From: Mesorhizobium sp. B2-3-4
GTDB taxonomy: Bacteria > Pseudomonadota > Alphaproteobacteria > Rhizobiales > Rhizobiaceae
Direction of reading: 5' to 3'
DNA length: 64,000 nt
Assembly: GCF_006442315.1 (NCBI RefSeq)
Contig: NZ_VFVY01000026.1
Location: forward strand, 1-64,000
Shown in pieces: positions 35,512-43,861 of the stretch. The position numbers were made by a program, and so were the translations under genes. Each line of letters opens with the position of its first letter. Position 1 is the first letter of the stretch. The notes beneath the pieces were generated by a model. It saw only the letters and a program-made list of their open reading frames with translations, did not search any database and was not told the origin of the DNA.

Positions 35512-38388
35512 CTACTCCGCTGCCTGCAGCGGAGCGATGCGGCGGCTGTTCTCGGCCTGCTCGTTATAGTCGCGCTGCCATTCGGTCGGGCCGTTGGACG
35601 CGCCGACCTGCACCGCCGTCACCTTGTACTCCGGACAATTGGTCGCCCAGTCCGAGAAGTCGGTGGTGATGACGTTGGCCTGCGTGTCCGGGTGATGGAA
35701 CGTCGTGTAGACAACGCCGGGCGACACCTTGTCGGTGATCAGGGCGCGTAGCGTCGTCTCGCCCGAGCGGCTGGTCAGCCGCACCCAGTCGCCGTCGCGC
35801 AGGCCGCGGTTCTCGGCGTCGTGCGGATGGATCTCCAGCCGGTCCTCCGAGTGCCACATGACATTGTCGGTGCGCCTGGTCTGCGCGCCGACATTGTACT
35901 GGCTGAGGATGCGGCCGGTGGTGAGCAACAGCGGGAAGCGCGGTCCGGTCTTCTCGTCCGTCGCCACATATTCGGTGCGGATGAACTTGCCCTTGCCGCG
36001 CACGAAGCCGTCGACATGGACGATCGGCGTGCCCAGCGGCGCCTTGTCGTTGCAGGGCCACTGCACCGAGCCCATCTGCTCCAGGTAGTCGTAGGAAACC
36101 TTGGCGAAGCTCGGCGTCGTCTTGGCGATCTCGTCCATGATTTCGGACGGGTGCTGGTAATTCCAGTCGAGCCCCATCGTCTTGGCGAGGTTCTGCGTCA
36201 CTTCCCAGTCGGCCAGGCCGTTCTTCGGCGCCATCACCTTGCGCACGCGGTTGATGCGGCGCTCGGCATTGGTGAACGTGCCGTCCTTCTCGAGGAAGGT
36301 CGAACCCGGCAGGAAGACGTGGGCGTAGTTGGCCGTCTCGTTGAGGAACAGGTCGTGCACCACGACGCATTCCATCGCGGCAAGGCCGGCGGCGACATGC
36401 TTGGTGTCGGGATCCGACTGCAGAATGTCCTCGCCCTGCACATAGAGGCCCTTGAACGAACCGTCGACGGCGGCGTCCAGCATGTTGGGGATACGCAGGC
36501 CCGGCTCGTCATCGAGCTTCACGCCCCACAGGCTCTCATAGATGTCGCGCACCGCGTCACCGGAGATATGGCGATAGCCCGGCAGTTCGTGCGGGAAAGA
36601 GCCCATGTCGCAGGAGCCCTGCACATTGTTCTGGCCGCGCAGCGGGTTCACGCCGACACCGGGCCGGCCGATATTGCCGGTGGCCATGGCGAGGTTGGCG
36701 ATGGCGATGACTGTGGTCGAGCCCTGGCTGTGCTCGGTCACGCCGAGGCCGTAATAGATCGAGCCATTGCCGCCGCGCGCGTAGAGGCGTGCGGCGCCGC
36801 GGATCAGTTCCGGGTCGACATTGGCGAGCTTGCCGACGACCTCGGGGCTGTTTTCGGGCAGCGCCACGAACGACGCCCAGTCCTGGAATTCGTCCCAGTC
36901 GCAGCGTTCGCGGATGAAGGCTTCGTTGAACAGCCCCTCGGTGACGATCACATGCGCCAGCGAGGTGACCACGGCGACGTTGGTGCCGGGCTTCAGCGGC
37001 AAGTGATAGTCGGCCTGGATATGCGCCGACTTCACCATTTCGGTACGGCGCGGATCGAGCACAATCAGCTTGGCGCCCTTGCGCAGCCGCTTCTTCAGCC
37101 GCGAGGCGAACACCGGATGGGCGGAAGCCGGATTGGCGCCGATGACAACAACCACATCGGTCTCCTCGACCGAATCGAAATCCTGCGTGCCGGCCGAGGT
37201 GCCGAAGGTCTGGCCGAGGCCGTAGCCGGTCGGCGAGTGGCAGACGCGGGCGCAGGTGTCGACATTGTTGTTGCGGAAGCCCTGGCGGATCAGCTTCTGC
37301 ACCAGATAGGTCTCCTCGTTCGTGCAGCGCGACGAGGTGATGCCGCCGATCGAGGTGCGGCCATACTGGTACTGGATGCGCCGGAATTCGTTGGCGGTAT
37401 AGGTCAGCGCCTCTTCCCATGAAACTTCGCGCCAGGGATCGGTGATCTTCTCGCGGATCATCGGGTTGAGGATTCGGTCCTTGTGGGTCGAATAGCCGTA
37501 GGCGAAGCGGCCCTTGACGCAGCTATGGCCGCGATTGGCCTTGCCGTCCTTGTAGGGCACCATGCGCACCAGTTCGTCGCCGCGCATCTCGGCCTTGAAC
37601 TGGCAGCCGACGCCGCAATAGGCGCAGGTCGTGACCTTCGAATTCTCGGGTTGGCCTATTCTGATCAGCGACTTCTCCGACAGCGTCGCCGTCGGGCAGG
37701 CCTGCACGCAGGCGCCGCAGGAAACGCATTCGCTGTCGATGAACGGCTGATGCATGCCGGGCGACACACGGCTGCCGAAGCCACGGCCCTCGATGGTCAG
37801 CGCGAACGTGCCCTGCACCTCTTCGCAGGCGCGCACGCAACGCGAACAGACGATGCATTTCGACGGATCATAGGTGAAGTACGGGTTGGATTCGTCCTTC
37901 GCCATCCATTTGAAGTTCTCGACGCCGTCCTTCTTCTTGAAGACGTGATTGTCGCCCTCATAGCCGTAGCGCACGTCGCGCAGGCCAACGACGCCGGCTT
38001 GCGTCTGCAATTCGCAGTCGCCATTGGCAGCGCAGGTCAGGCAATCCAGCGGATGGTCGGAGATGTAGAGCTCCATCACGCCGCGGCGAATGTCCTTCAG
38101 CTTGCCGGTCTGGGTGTGCACCACCATGCCCGGCGCCACCGGCGTCGTGCAGGAGGAGGGGGTGCCGTTGCGGCCATCGATCTCGACCAGGCAGAGCCGG
38201 CAGGAGCCGAAGGCGTCGACCATGTCGGTGGCGCACAGCTTCGGAATGGCGATGCCCGCCTCCATCGAGGCGCGCATGATCGAGGTGCCCTCGGGCACGG
38301 TGACGGTGAAGCCGTCGACCGTCAGCGTCACCTGCTTGGCGGACTTGGAAGCCGGTGTGCCGAAGTCGATTTCCTGAATGAGACCCAT
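35512..38388 (-). CDS. fdsA: NAD-dependent formate dehydrogenase, alpha subunit
   Basis: Catalytic molybdenum subunit of 958 residues that oxidises formate to CO2. From the N-terminus: a 2Fe-2S domain (CRLCLVEIDGR near 63), HPLDCLTCAANGDC (112-125), two 4Fe-4S sites CIVCSRC (178-184) and CVSCGAC (221-227), the CAYCGVGC cluster (255-262), and Cys383 in CARVCHSP as probable Mo ligand, followed by a molybdopterin-binding domain. ATG 38388 has AGGAG upstream. It is 10 bases from fdsB, in the order fdsG-B-A. Confidence 0.95.
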   Translation of the reverse strand: MGLIQEIDFGTPASKSAKQVTLTVDGFTVTVPEGTSIMRASMEAGIAIPKLCATDMVDAFGSCRLCLVEIDGRNGTPSSCTTPVAPGMVVHTQTGKLKDIRRGVMELYISDHPLDCLTCAANGDCELQTQAGVVGLRDVRYGYEGDNHVFKKKDGVENFKWMAKDESNPYFTYDPSKCIVCSRCVRACEEVQGTFALTIEGRGFGSRVSPGMHQPFIDSECVSCGACVQACPTATLSEKSLIRIGQPENSKVTTCAYCGVGCQFKAEMRGDELVRMVPYKDGKANRGHSCVKGRFAYGYSTHKDRILNPMIREKITDPWREVSWEEALTYTANEFRRIQYQYGRTSIGGITSSRCTNEETYLVQKLIRQGFRNNNVDTCARVCHSPTGYGLGQTFGTSAGTQDFDSVEETDVVVVIGANPASAHPVFASRLKKRLRKGAKLIVLDPRRTEMVKSAHIQADYHLPLKPGTNVAVVTSLAHVIVTEGLFNEAFIRERCDWDEFQDWASFVALPENSPEVVGKLANVDPELIRGAARLYARGGNGSIYYGLGVTEHSQGSTTVIAIANLAMATGNIGRPGVGVNPLRGQNNVQGSCDMGSFPHELPGYRHISGDAVRDIYESLWGVKLDDEPGLRIPNMLDAAVDGSFKGLYVQGEDILQSDPDTKHVAAGLAAMECVVVHDLFLNETANYAHVFLPGSTFLEKDGTFTNAERRINRVRKVMAPKNGLADWEVTQNLAKTMGLDWNYQHPSEIMDEIAKTTPSFAKVSYDYLEQMGSVQWPCNDKAPLGTPIVHVDGFVRGKGKFIRTEYVATDEKTGPRFPLLLTTGRILSQYNVGAQTRRTDNVMWHSEDRLEIHPHDAENRGLRDGDWVRLTSRSGETTLRALITDKVSPGVVYTTFHHPDTQANVITTDFSDWATNCPEYKVTAVQVGASNGPTEWQRDYNEQAENSRRIAPLQAAE

Positions 38389-38398
38389 GAAGTGGCTC

Positions 38399-39955
38399 CT
38401 ACTCTGCTGCTTCGGCAACCGGCGCCGGTTTGAAATCATCGCGGAAATGGGTGAGTGCGCTCATGACCGGATAGGGCGTGAAGCCGCCCAGCGCGCAGAG
38501 CGAACCGAACTTCATCGTGTTGCAGAGGTCGGTGACCAGCGCGATGTTCTTTTCCGGCTCGATGCCGCCTGCGATCTTGTCGATGGTCTCGACGCCGCGC
38601 GTCGAACCGATGCGGCAGGGCGTGCACTTGCCGCAGCTTTCTATGGCGCAGAATTCCATGGCGAAGCGCGCTTGCTTCAGCATGTCGGCGGTATCGTCGA
38701 ACACGGTGATGCCGGCATGGCCGATCAGCCCGTCGCGCTTGGCGAATTCCTCATAGTCGAACGGCGTGTCGAAAAGCGCGCGGGGAAAATAAGCGCCCAA
38801 GGGCCCGCCGACCTGAACCGCCTTGACCGGACGTCCGGTCGCCGTGCCGGCGCCGATGTCGTCGACGATCTCGCCCAGCGTCATGCCGAAGGCAGCCTCG
38901 AACAGGCCGCCCTGCTTGACGTTGCCGGCGATCTGGATCGGGATCGTGCCGCGCGAGCGGCCCATGCCGAAATCCTTGTAGAAGGCGGCGCCCTTGTCCA
39001 TGATGACAGGCACGGAAGCGAGCGAAATGACGTTGTTGATCACCGTGGGCTTGCCGAACAGGCCTTGAATCGCCGGCAGCGGCGGCTTGGCGCGCACCAC
39101 GCCGCGCTTGCCTTCCAGGCTGTTCAGGAGCGAGGTCTCCTCGCCGCAGACATAGGCGCCGGCGCCGACGCGGATTTCCATGTCGAAGGCGTTGGGAGAA
39201 CCCAGCACATTGACGCCGAGCACGCCGGCCTTGCGGGCGACCTCGACCGCCTTGTTCATCATTGCCACCGCGTGCGGATATTCCGAGCGGATATAGACGA
39301 AACCCTTGGTCGCGCCGGTGGCGATGCCGGCAATCGCCATGCCTTCGATGAGCACGAAGGGGTCGCCCTCCATGATCATGCGGTCGGCGAAAGTGGCGCT
39401 GTCGCCCTCGTCTGCATTGCAGACGATGTATTTGCGCTCATCCGCGGTATCGAGCACCGTCTTCCACTTGATGCCGGTCGGGAAGCCGGCGCCGCCGCGT
39501 CCGCGCAGGCCCGATTCGGTGACCTGCTTGACGATATCGGCCGGCGCCATGGCGACGGCATTCTGCAAGCCCTTCAAGCCGCCGAGCGATTTGTAGGCAT
39601 CGAGCGACAGCGGGTCGTTGATGCCGCAGCGGGCGAAGGTCAACCTTGTCTGCTTGGCCAGGAACGGGATCTTGTCCGGCGCGCCGAGCCAGCGCTTGTG
39701 GTGGCCGCCCTTGAGGAAACCGCTGTCGAACAGGCTCTTGACGTCCGATGGCTTCACCGGCCCGTAGGCGACACGGCCCGCTGCCGTCGCAACCTCGACC
39801 ATCGGCTCGAGAAAATAGGCGCCGCGCGAGCCGTTGCGCACGATCTTGGCTTCGATGCCGCGCTCGGCGAGCTCATTGGCGATCGCTTTGGCGACCTTTT
39901 CGGCGCCCAGTGCCAGCGCGCCGGAATCGCCGGGAATGTAGATGCGCGGGATCAT
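38399..39955 (-). CDS. fdsB: NAD-dependent formate dehydrogenase, beta subunit
   Basis: Diaphorase subunit of 518 residues, NuoF-like, holding FMN, the NAD site and a 4Fe-4S cluster. Motifs seen are GRGGAGFPTGIKW (FMN/NAD region), AGAYVCGEETSLLNSLEG and ESCGKCTPCRIGSTRG (cluster). An N-terminal thioredoxin-like extension (about 1-110) precedes the NuoF core. ATG 39955 overlaps the fdsG stop (ATGA). Confidence 0.95.
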   Translation of the reverse strand: MIPRIYIPGDSGALALGAEKVAKAIANELAERGIEAKIVRNGSRGAYFLEPMVEVATAAGRVAYGPVKPSDVKSLFDSGFLKGGHHKRWLGAPDKIPFLAKQTRLTFARCGINDPLSLDAYKSLGGLKGLQNAVAMAPADIVKQVTESGLRGRGGAGFPTGIKWKTVLDTADERKYIVCNADEGDSATFADRMIMEGDPFVLIEGMAIAGIATGATKGFVYIRSEYPHAVAMMNKAVEVARKAGVLGVNVLGSPNAFDMEIRVGAGAYVCGEETSLLNSLEGKRGVVRAKPPLPAIQGLFGKPTVINNVISLASVPVIMDKGAAFYKDFGMGRSRGTIPIQIAGNVKQGGLFEAAFGMTLGEIVDDIGAGTATGRPVKAVQVGGPLGAYFPRALFDTPFDYEEFAKRDGLIGHAGITVFDDTADMLKQARFAMEFCAIESCGKCTPCRIGSTRGVETIDKIAGGIEPEKNIALVTDLCNTMKFGSLCALGGFTPYPVMSALTHFRDDFKPAPVAEAAE

Positions 39956-40431
39956 GAGCGTACCTCCGCGACGATCTCGTCGAGTTTCTCGTCGTCGAGC
40001 CGGCCGATCACTTCGCCGTCCAGCATCGCCGAAGGCGCGCAGGCGCACAGCCCCAGGCAATAGACAGGCTCCAGCGTCACCGAACCGTCCTTGGTGGTCT
40101 CGTGGAAGCCGATGCCCAGCAACTGCTTGAGCTTGGCTGCAACGGCGTCAGAGCCCATCGACTGGCAGGCCTCGGCCTGGCAGACCTTCAGCACGTGCCG
40201 GCCCGCCGGATGGCTGCGGTAATCATGATAGAAGGTGACGACGCCGTGGACTTCGGCATTGGAGATGTTCAGCGCCTCGGCGATGATCGGCAGCGAGGCC
40301 TGCGGCACATGGCCGAATTCTTCCTGGATGCCGTGCAGGATCGGCAGCAACGGCCCTTCGAGGCCTTTCATGTCCTGAACAATCGCGGCGGTGCGCGATG
40401 CGATCTCGGTACTTGCGGCCTGCATCGTCAT
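39952..40431 (-). CDS. fdsG: NAD-dependent formate dehydrogenase, gamma subunit
   Basis: NuoE-like 159-residue thioredoxin-fold subunit with a 2Fe-2S cluster: CQAEACQSMG and YCLGLCACAPSAM supply the four cysteines. First structural gene of the operon; GGGAGG lies 7 bases before ATG 40431. Electrons pass from FdsA through this chain to NAD. Upstream region holds two inverted repeats. Confidence 0.95.
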   Translation of the reverse strand: MTMQAASTEIASRTAAIVQDMKGLEGPLLPILHGIQEEFGHVPQASLPIIAEALNISNAEVHGVVTFYHDYRSHPAGRHVLKVCQAEACQSMGSDAVAAKLKQLLGIGFHETTKDGSVTLEPVYCLGLCACAPSAMLDGEVIGRLDDEKLDEIVAEVRS

Positions 40432-40479
40432 GCAGTGCCCTCCCTGGGTCGTGGCGTCTAGCGCTAAGTGCTTAAGAAA

Positions 40480-40496
40480 TCAGAGGAAACCTCTGA
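40480..40496. promoter_or_regulatory. Inverted repeat upstream of fdsG
   Basis: TCAGAGG-AAA-CCTCTGA, 7-bp perfect arms, 49 bases before the fdsG start. With 40520-40540 it is one of two palindromes in the regulator-operon gap. Could be an operator or a hairpin in the 5' leader. Confidence 0.5.
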
Positions 40497-40519
40497 AATC
40501 AATAAAGCTGTTCCGTTGC

Positions 40520-40540
40520 TCGATAGAAAATCTCTATCGA
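40520..40540. promoter_or_regulatory. LysR-type operator upstream of fds operon
   Basis: TCGATAG-AAAATCT-CTATCGA, 7-bp perfect arms that hold a T-N11-A box (TAGAAAATCTCTA). It lies between the LysR gene and fdsG, about 90 bases before fdsG, so it is a likely binding site for the adjacent LysR protein. Confidence 0.6.
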
Positions 40541-40565
40541 TTGTCGTCCGCCATCATGTGTAGTC

Positions 40566-41465
40566 CTAGTGATGGGCGCGGAAATCGTCTGCCAGCGCCA
40601 TCGCCTCGTCCAGCAGCGCCTGCACCAGCGGCGTGTGCGGTTCGCGCGGCGCAGCCACCAGGCCGACCGTGTGGCTGGCGTCGGGTTCGACGATCGGTAT
40701 GGCCCGGATCGGCTCGGAAAAGCCGAATGTTTCCGCAAGGTTGAGCGGCATGATCGACGACCATTTGCCGGTCCGGATATGCGAGAACAAGACAATCATC
40801 GAATTGGATTCCAGCGTTGGCCGCACCTGCACGCCAGCTTCGGCCAGATGCTGGTCGATGATGCGTCGGTTCTGCATGTCCGGCGTCAAAAGGCAGAGCG
40901 GCAGCTGGCTGATCTCGGCCCATGTCACTTTGTCGCGGTCGGAATAGGGGTTTCCAACGGCGGTGATCAATTGGTAGCGCTCGTCATAAAGCGGCACGCT
41001 GGTCACGCGTCCGAGCGGCTCGTTGTCGAGATAGGTGATGCCGGCGTCGACATCGAAATTGCCAAGCAGCGACAGCACTTCGATCGAAGTCCGCGACAGG
41101 ATCGAGAATGTCACGCCCGGATGCTTGTCGCGAAACGGCGTCGTCAGCCGCGCCACCATGGCGAGCGCGGTGGGAATGGCGGCGATGCGGATGCGCCCGG
41201 ACAGGCCGTGGCGGGCTGCGCGCATCTCTTCGCGCATGGTCCTGGAATCGCCGACGATGCGGCGCGCCCAGACCAGCACCTGCTTGCCCTCCGGCGTCAG
41301 TCCCTGGAACCGCGACCCGCGATTGACCAGCATGACGCCGAGCTGGCCTTCGAGCTGCTTGATGCCGGCCGACAGGGTCGGCTGGGTGACGCCGCACACT
41401 TCCGCCGCGCGCCCGAAATGCTCTTCCCTGGCCAGCGCGATGAAGAATTCGAGTTTGTCGATCAT
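40566..41465 (-). CDS. LysR-family regulator of the fds operon
   Basis: A 299-residue LysR protein with helix-turn-helix HFGRAAEVCGVTQPTLSAGI and LVNRGSRFQGLTPEG, and a sensor domain. It precedes fdsG on the same strand by 134 bases and matches the type of LysR gene found next to fds operons elsewhere, so it probably activates formate dehydrogenase in response to formate or a related C1 signal (inference). Confidence 0.9.
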   Translation of the reverse strand: MIDKLEFFIALAREEHFGRAAEVCGVTQPTLSAGIKQLEGQLGVMLVNRGSRFQGLTPEGKQVLVWARRIVGDSRTMREEMRAARHGLSGRIRIAAIPTALAMVARLTTPFRDKHPGVTFSILSRTSIEVLSLLGNFDVDAGITYLDNEPLGRVTSVPLYDERYQLITAVGNPYSDRDKVTWAEISQLPLCLLTPDMQNRRIIDQHLAEAGVQVRPTLESNSMIVLFSHIRTGKWSSIMPLNLAETFGFSEPIRAIPIVEPDASHTVGLVAAPREPHTPLVQALLDEAMALADDFRAHH

Positions 41466-41553
41466 TGGCGGACGTTATCCGGCGCGCCGGCACCGCGCCA
41501 GATAGTGCTGTGTTCGATCTTGTAGCACCGGACGCGCCATCCGATCGCAGGGC

Positions 41554-41931
41554 TTATCGGTCCACGAGATTGAGGATGTTGCCGTCCGGATCCTTGAACC
41601 ATGCGACTTTCATGCCGTGGCCGACATGGATGTCCCCCTCCATCGTCAAGCCGGGCATATCGTAATGCTCGAAGGCAACGCCCTTCGACTTGAGGCCATT
41701 GACGACATTGCCGATTTCGTCGCCGACCATCCAGGTCACCGCCGTCGCCTTGTTGGTCCCGGCGAATTCGGAATGATAAACATTGATGGTGGTGCTGCCG
41801 CTTCTGTACACGATCAGTTCGCCGCCCTCATCGTGCACCTGCTCCAGGCCGAGTGTTCCCGCATAGAAGGCCTTGGCCTTCGCCAGGTCCTTCACGGCGA
41901 GGTTTGCTGTTGCATTGCTGTTTGCAAGCAT
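41554..41931 (-). CDS. VOC family protein (glyoxalase-like)
   Basis: A 125-residue vicinal-oxygen-chelate protein with ATANLAVKDLAKAKAFYAGTLGL at the N-terminus and VAWFKDPDGNILNLVD at the C-terminus, the usual metal-ligand Glu region being replaced by Asn here. ATG 41931 has AGGAGACGACC upstream. Not obviously part of the fds operon. Ligand unknown. Confidence 0.85.
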   Translation of the reverse strand: MLANSNATANLAVKDLAKAKAFYAGTLGLEQVHDEGGELIVYRSGSTTINVYHSEFAGTNKATAVTWMVGDEIGNVVNGLKSKGVAFEHYDMPGLTMEGDIHVGHGMKVAWFKDPDGNILNLVDR

Positions 41932-42069
41932 GGTCGTCTCCTGCGTGGTTGTGGTGGTCATGGAAATAGGTCAACTCGGCCGCTTGACGACCGTCACCTT
42001 GCCTGGCGCTTGGAGCCGCCGGCGTTCTGCACTATGTGAGCTGCAGCTGAAAGCCAGGGAACATCAACC

Positions 42070-43239
42070 ATGTCCGTTACCAAGGAAATCGTCACCGAGC
42101 GTCTGAAGACGGTCAACGGGCCTGACTTCACCGGCAACATTGTCGATCTCGGCATGGTTTCGGAGATTTTCATTGCCGATTCGAAAGTGTTCTTCTCGAT
42201 CACCGTTCCCGCTGCGCGAGCCCAGGAGATGGAACCGCTGCGTGCCGCCGCCGAGCGGGTGGTGAAGGCCATTCCCGGCGTCGCCGGTGCGGTCGTCGCG
42301 CTGACGGCCGAAAAGAAAGGCGGCGGCATGGAAGCGCCGGTTCCGGCGCGTCCGGTGCCGAAGCCCGCACCGCCGGCTGCGCCGCAGCGCCCCGTGCCGC
42401 AGGCGCCCGCCTCGCAAAGCCAAGGCAAGCGCGGCGTGCCCGGCATCGACGCCATCATCGCGGTTGCCTCCGGCAAGGGCGGCGTCGGCAAGTCGACCAC
42501 GGCCGTCAACCTGGCGCTTGGCCTCGCCGCCAACGGCTTGCGGGTCGGCGTGCTCGACGCCGACATCTATGGCCCGTCCATGCCGAGGCTCCTCGACATT
42601 CACGGCCGCCCGCAGACGGTCGACGGCAAGATCCTGAAACCGATGGAGAATTATGGCCTCAAGGTAATGTCGATGGGCTTCCTCGTCGATGAGGAGACCC
42701 CGATGATCTGGCGCGGGCCGATGGTGATGTCGGCGCTGACCCAGATGCTGCGCGAGGTCGAATGGGGGCGGCTTGACGTGCTCGTCGTCGACATGCCGCC
42801 CGGCACCGGCGACGCCCAGCTCACCATGGCCCAGCAGGTGCCGCTGGCCGGGGCGGTCATCGTCTCGACGCCACAGGACCTGGCGCTGATCGATGCCCGC
42901 AAGGGTCTCAATATGTTCAGGAAGGTTGATGTGCCGTTGCTCGGCATCATCGAGAATATGAGCTACTTCATCGCCCCCGATACCGGCAAGCGCTACGACA
43001 TTTTCGGCCATGGCGGCGCGCGCCGCGAGGCCGAGAGGCTGGGCGTCACCTTCCTCGGCGAGGTGCCGCTGGAAATGGGCATCCGCGAAAGCTCGGATGC
43101 CGGTGCGCCGGTGGTCGTCTCGAAATCCGACGGCGCCGAGGCGAAGATCTATCGCGATATCGCCACCAAGGTCTGGGACAGGGTCAATGAGGAGCGGGGC
43201 GCTGCCGAAGCGGCGGTGCCGAGCATCGTCTTCGAGTGA
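42070..43239 (+). CDS. mrp: Mrp/NBP35-family iron-sulfur carrier ATPase
   Basis: A 389-residue P-loop ATPase that stores and transfers iron-sulfur clusters. It has a DUF59-like N-terminal domain (about 5-80), a Pro/Ala-rich linker (about 84-118) and an ATPase domain with deviant Walker A SGKGGVGKST near 135-143, then MPPGTGDAQLTM and STPQDLALIDARKGLNMF. The usual C-terminal CxxC of Mrp (FxCPxC) is replaced by FIAPDTGKRYDIFGHGG, with no cysteine pair. AGGGA precedes ATG 42070. Confidence 0.92.
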   Translation: MSVTKEIVTERLKTVNGPDFTGNIVDLGMVSEIFIADSKVFFSITVPAARAQEMEPLRAAAERVVKAIPGVAGAVVALTAEKKGGGMEAPVPARPVPKPAPPAAPQRPVPQAPASQSQGKRGVPGIDAIIAVASGKGGVGKSTTAVNLALGLAANGLRVGVLDADIYGPSMPRLLDIHGRPQTVDGKILKPMENYGLKVMSMGFLVDEETPMIWRGPMVMSALTQMLREVEWGRLDVLVVDMPPGTGDAQLTMAQQVPLAGAVIVSTPQDLALIDARKGLNMFRKVDVPLLGIIENMSYFIAPDTGKRYDIFGHGGARREAERLGVTFLGEVPLEMGIRESSDAGAPVVVSKSDGAEAKIYRDIATKVWDRVNEERGAAEAAVPSIVFE

Positions 43240-43264
43240 TCCATCGTCTTCGTGATCCCGGGGA

Positions 43265-43714
43265 TCAGCCGCCGACCTTCTCTCCGAATGTCGAAAAGAA
43301 CTGTCCTGCGAGTTTCTTCGAGGTCGATTCGATCAGCCGGCTGCCAAGTTGCGCGATCTTGCCGCCGACTTCGGCCCTGGCCGCGTATTTGAGGATTGTG
43401 GCATCCGGGCCGTCCTCGGTCAGCGTCACGTCGGCACCGCCCTTGGCGAAGCCGGCAATGCCGCCCTTGCCCTCGCCTTGGATGGTGTAGGCGTGCGGCG
43501 GCTTCAGGTTCTTCAGCGTCACCTCGCCCTTGAAGGTCGCCTTGATCGGCCCGATCTTCAGCACCACGGTCGCCGCCATTTCGGTCGGCGAACTCATCTC
43601 CAGGCTCTGGCAGCCAGGAATGGCCCGCTTCAGGATCTCGGGATCATTCAGCGCCTCCCAGACCTTCTGGACAGGGGCCGCGATGTGTTCTTCGCCTTCC
43701 ATCACCAAAGCCAT
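43265..43714 (-). CDS. CoxG-like SRPBCC protein
   Basis: A 149-residue protein of the carbon-monoxide-dehydrogenase subunit G family: GEEHIAAPVQKVWEALNDPEIL, IPGCQSLE and FKGEVTLKN, then a C-terminal GKIAQLGSRLIESTSKKLAGQFF. No coxM, coxS or coxL genes are in the window, so it stands alone. CoxG proteins have been linked to membrane anchoring of the enzyme or to lipid or quinone binding. ATG 43714 follows GGGAG. Convergent with mrp and divergent from the dehydratase. Confidence 0.85.
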   Translation of the reverse strand: MALVMEGEEHIAAPVQKVWEALNDPEILKRAIPGCQSLEMSSPTEMAATVVLKIGPIKATFKGEVTLKNLKPPHAYTIQGEGKGGIAGFAKGGADVTLTEDGPDATILKYAARAEVGGKIAQLGSRLIESTSKKLAGQFFSTFGEKVGG

Positions 43715-43861
43715 CAATATCTCCCAGCGCTATTCCAAAAAGGCGTAACGTAGGGTCCAACGCAAGTCCACCGGCACCAAAGTCCTGATTCGGGCAGTAC
43801 CTCCTCTTGCCTGTATCAGCGCGTTGTCATAGGGATTTGTCATACAAATGCGGAGACCACG

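Noticed and set aside
35821..37422. 533-codon open frame on the plus strand
   Set aside because: Antisense to fdsA, a highly conserved gene.
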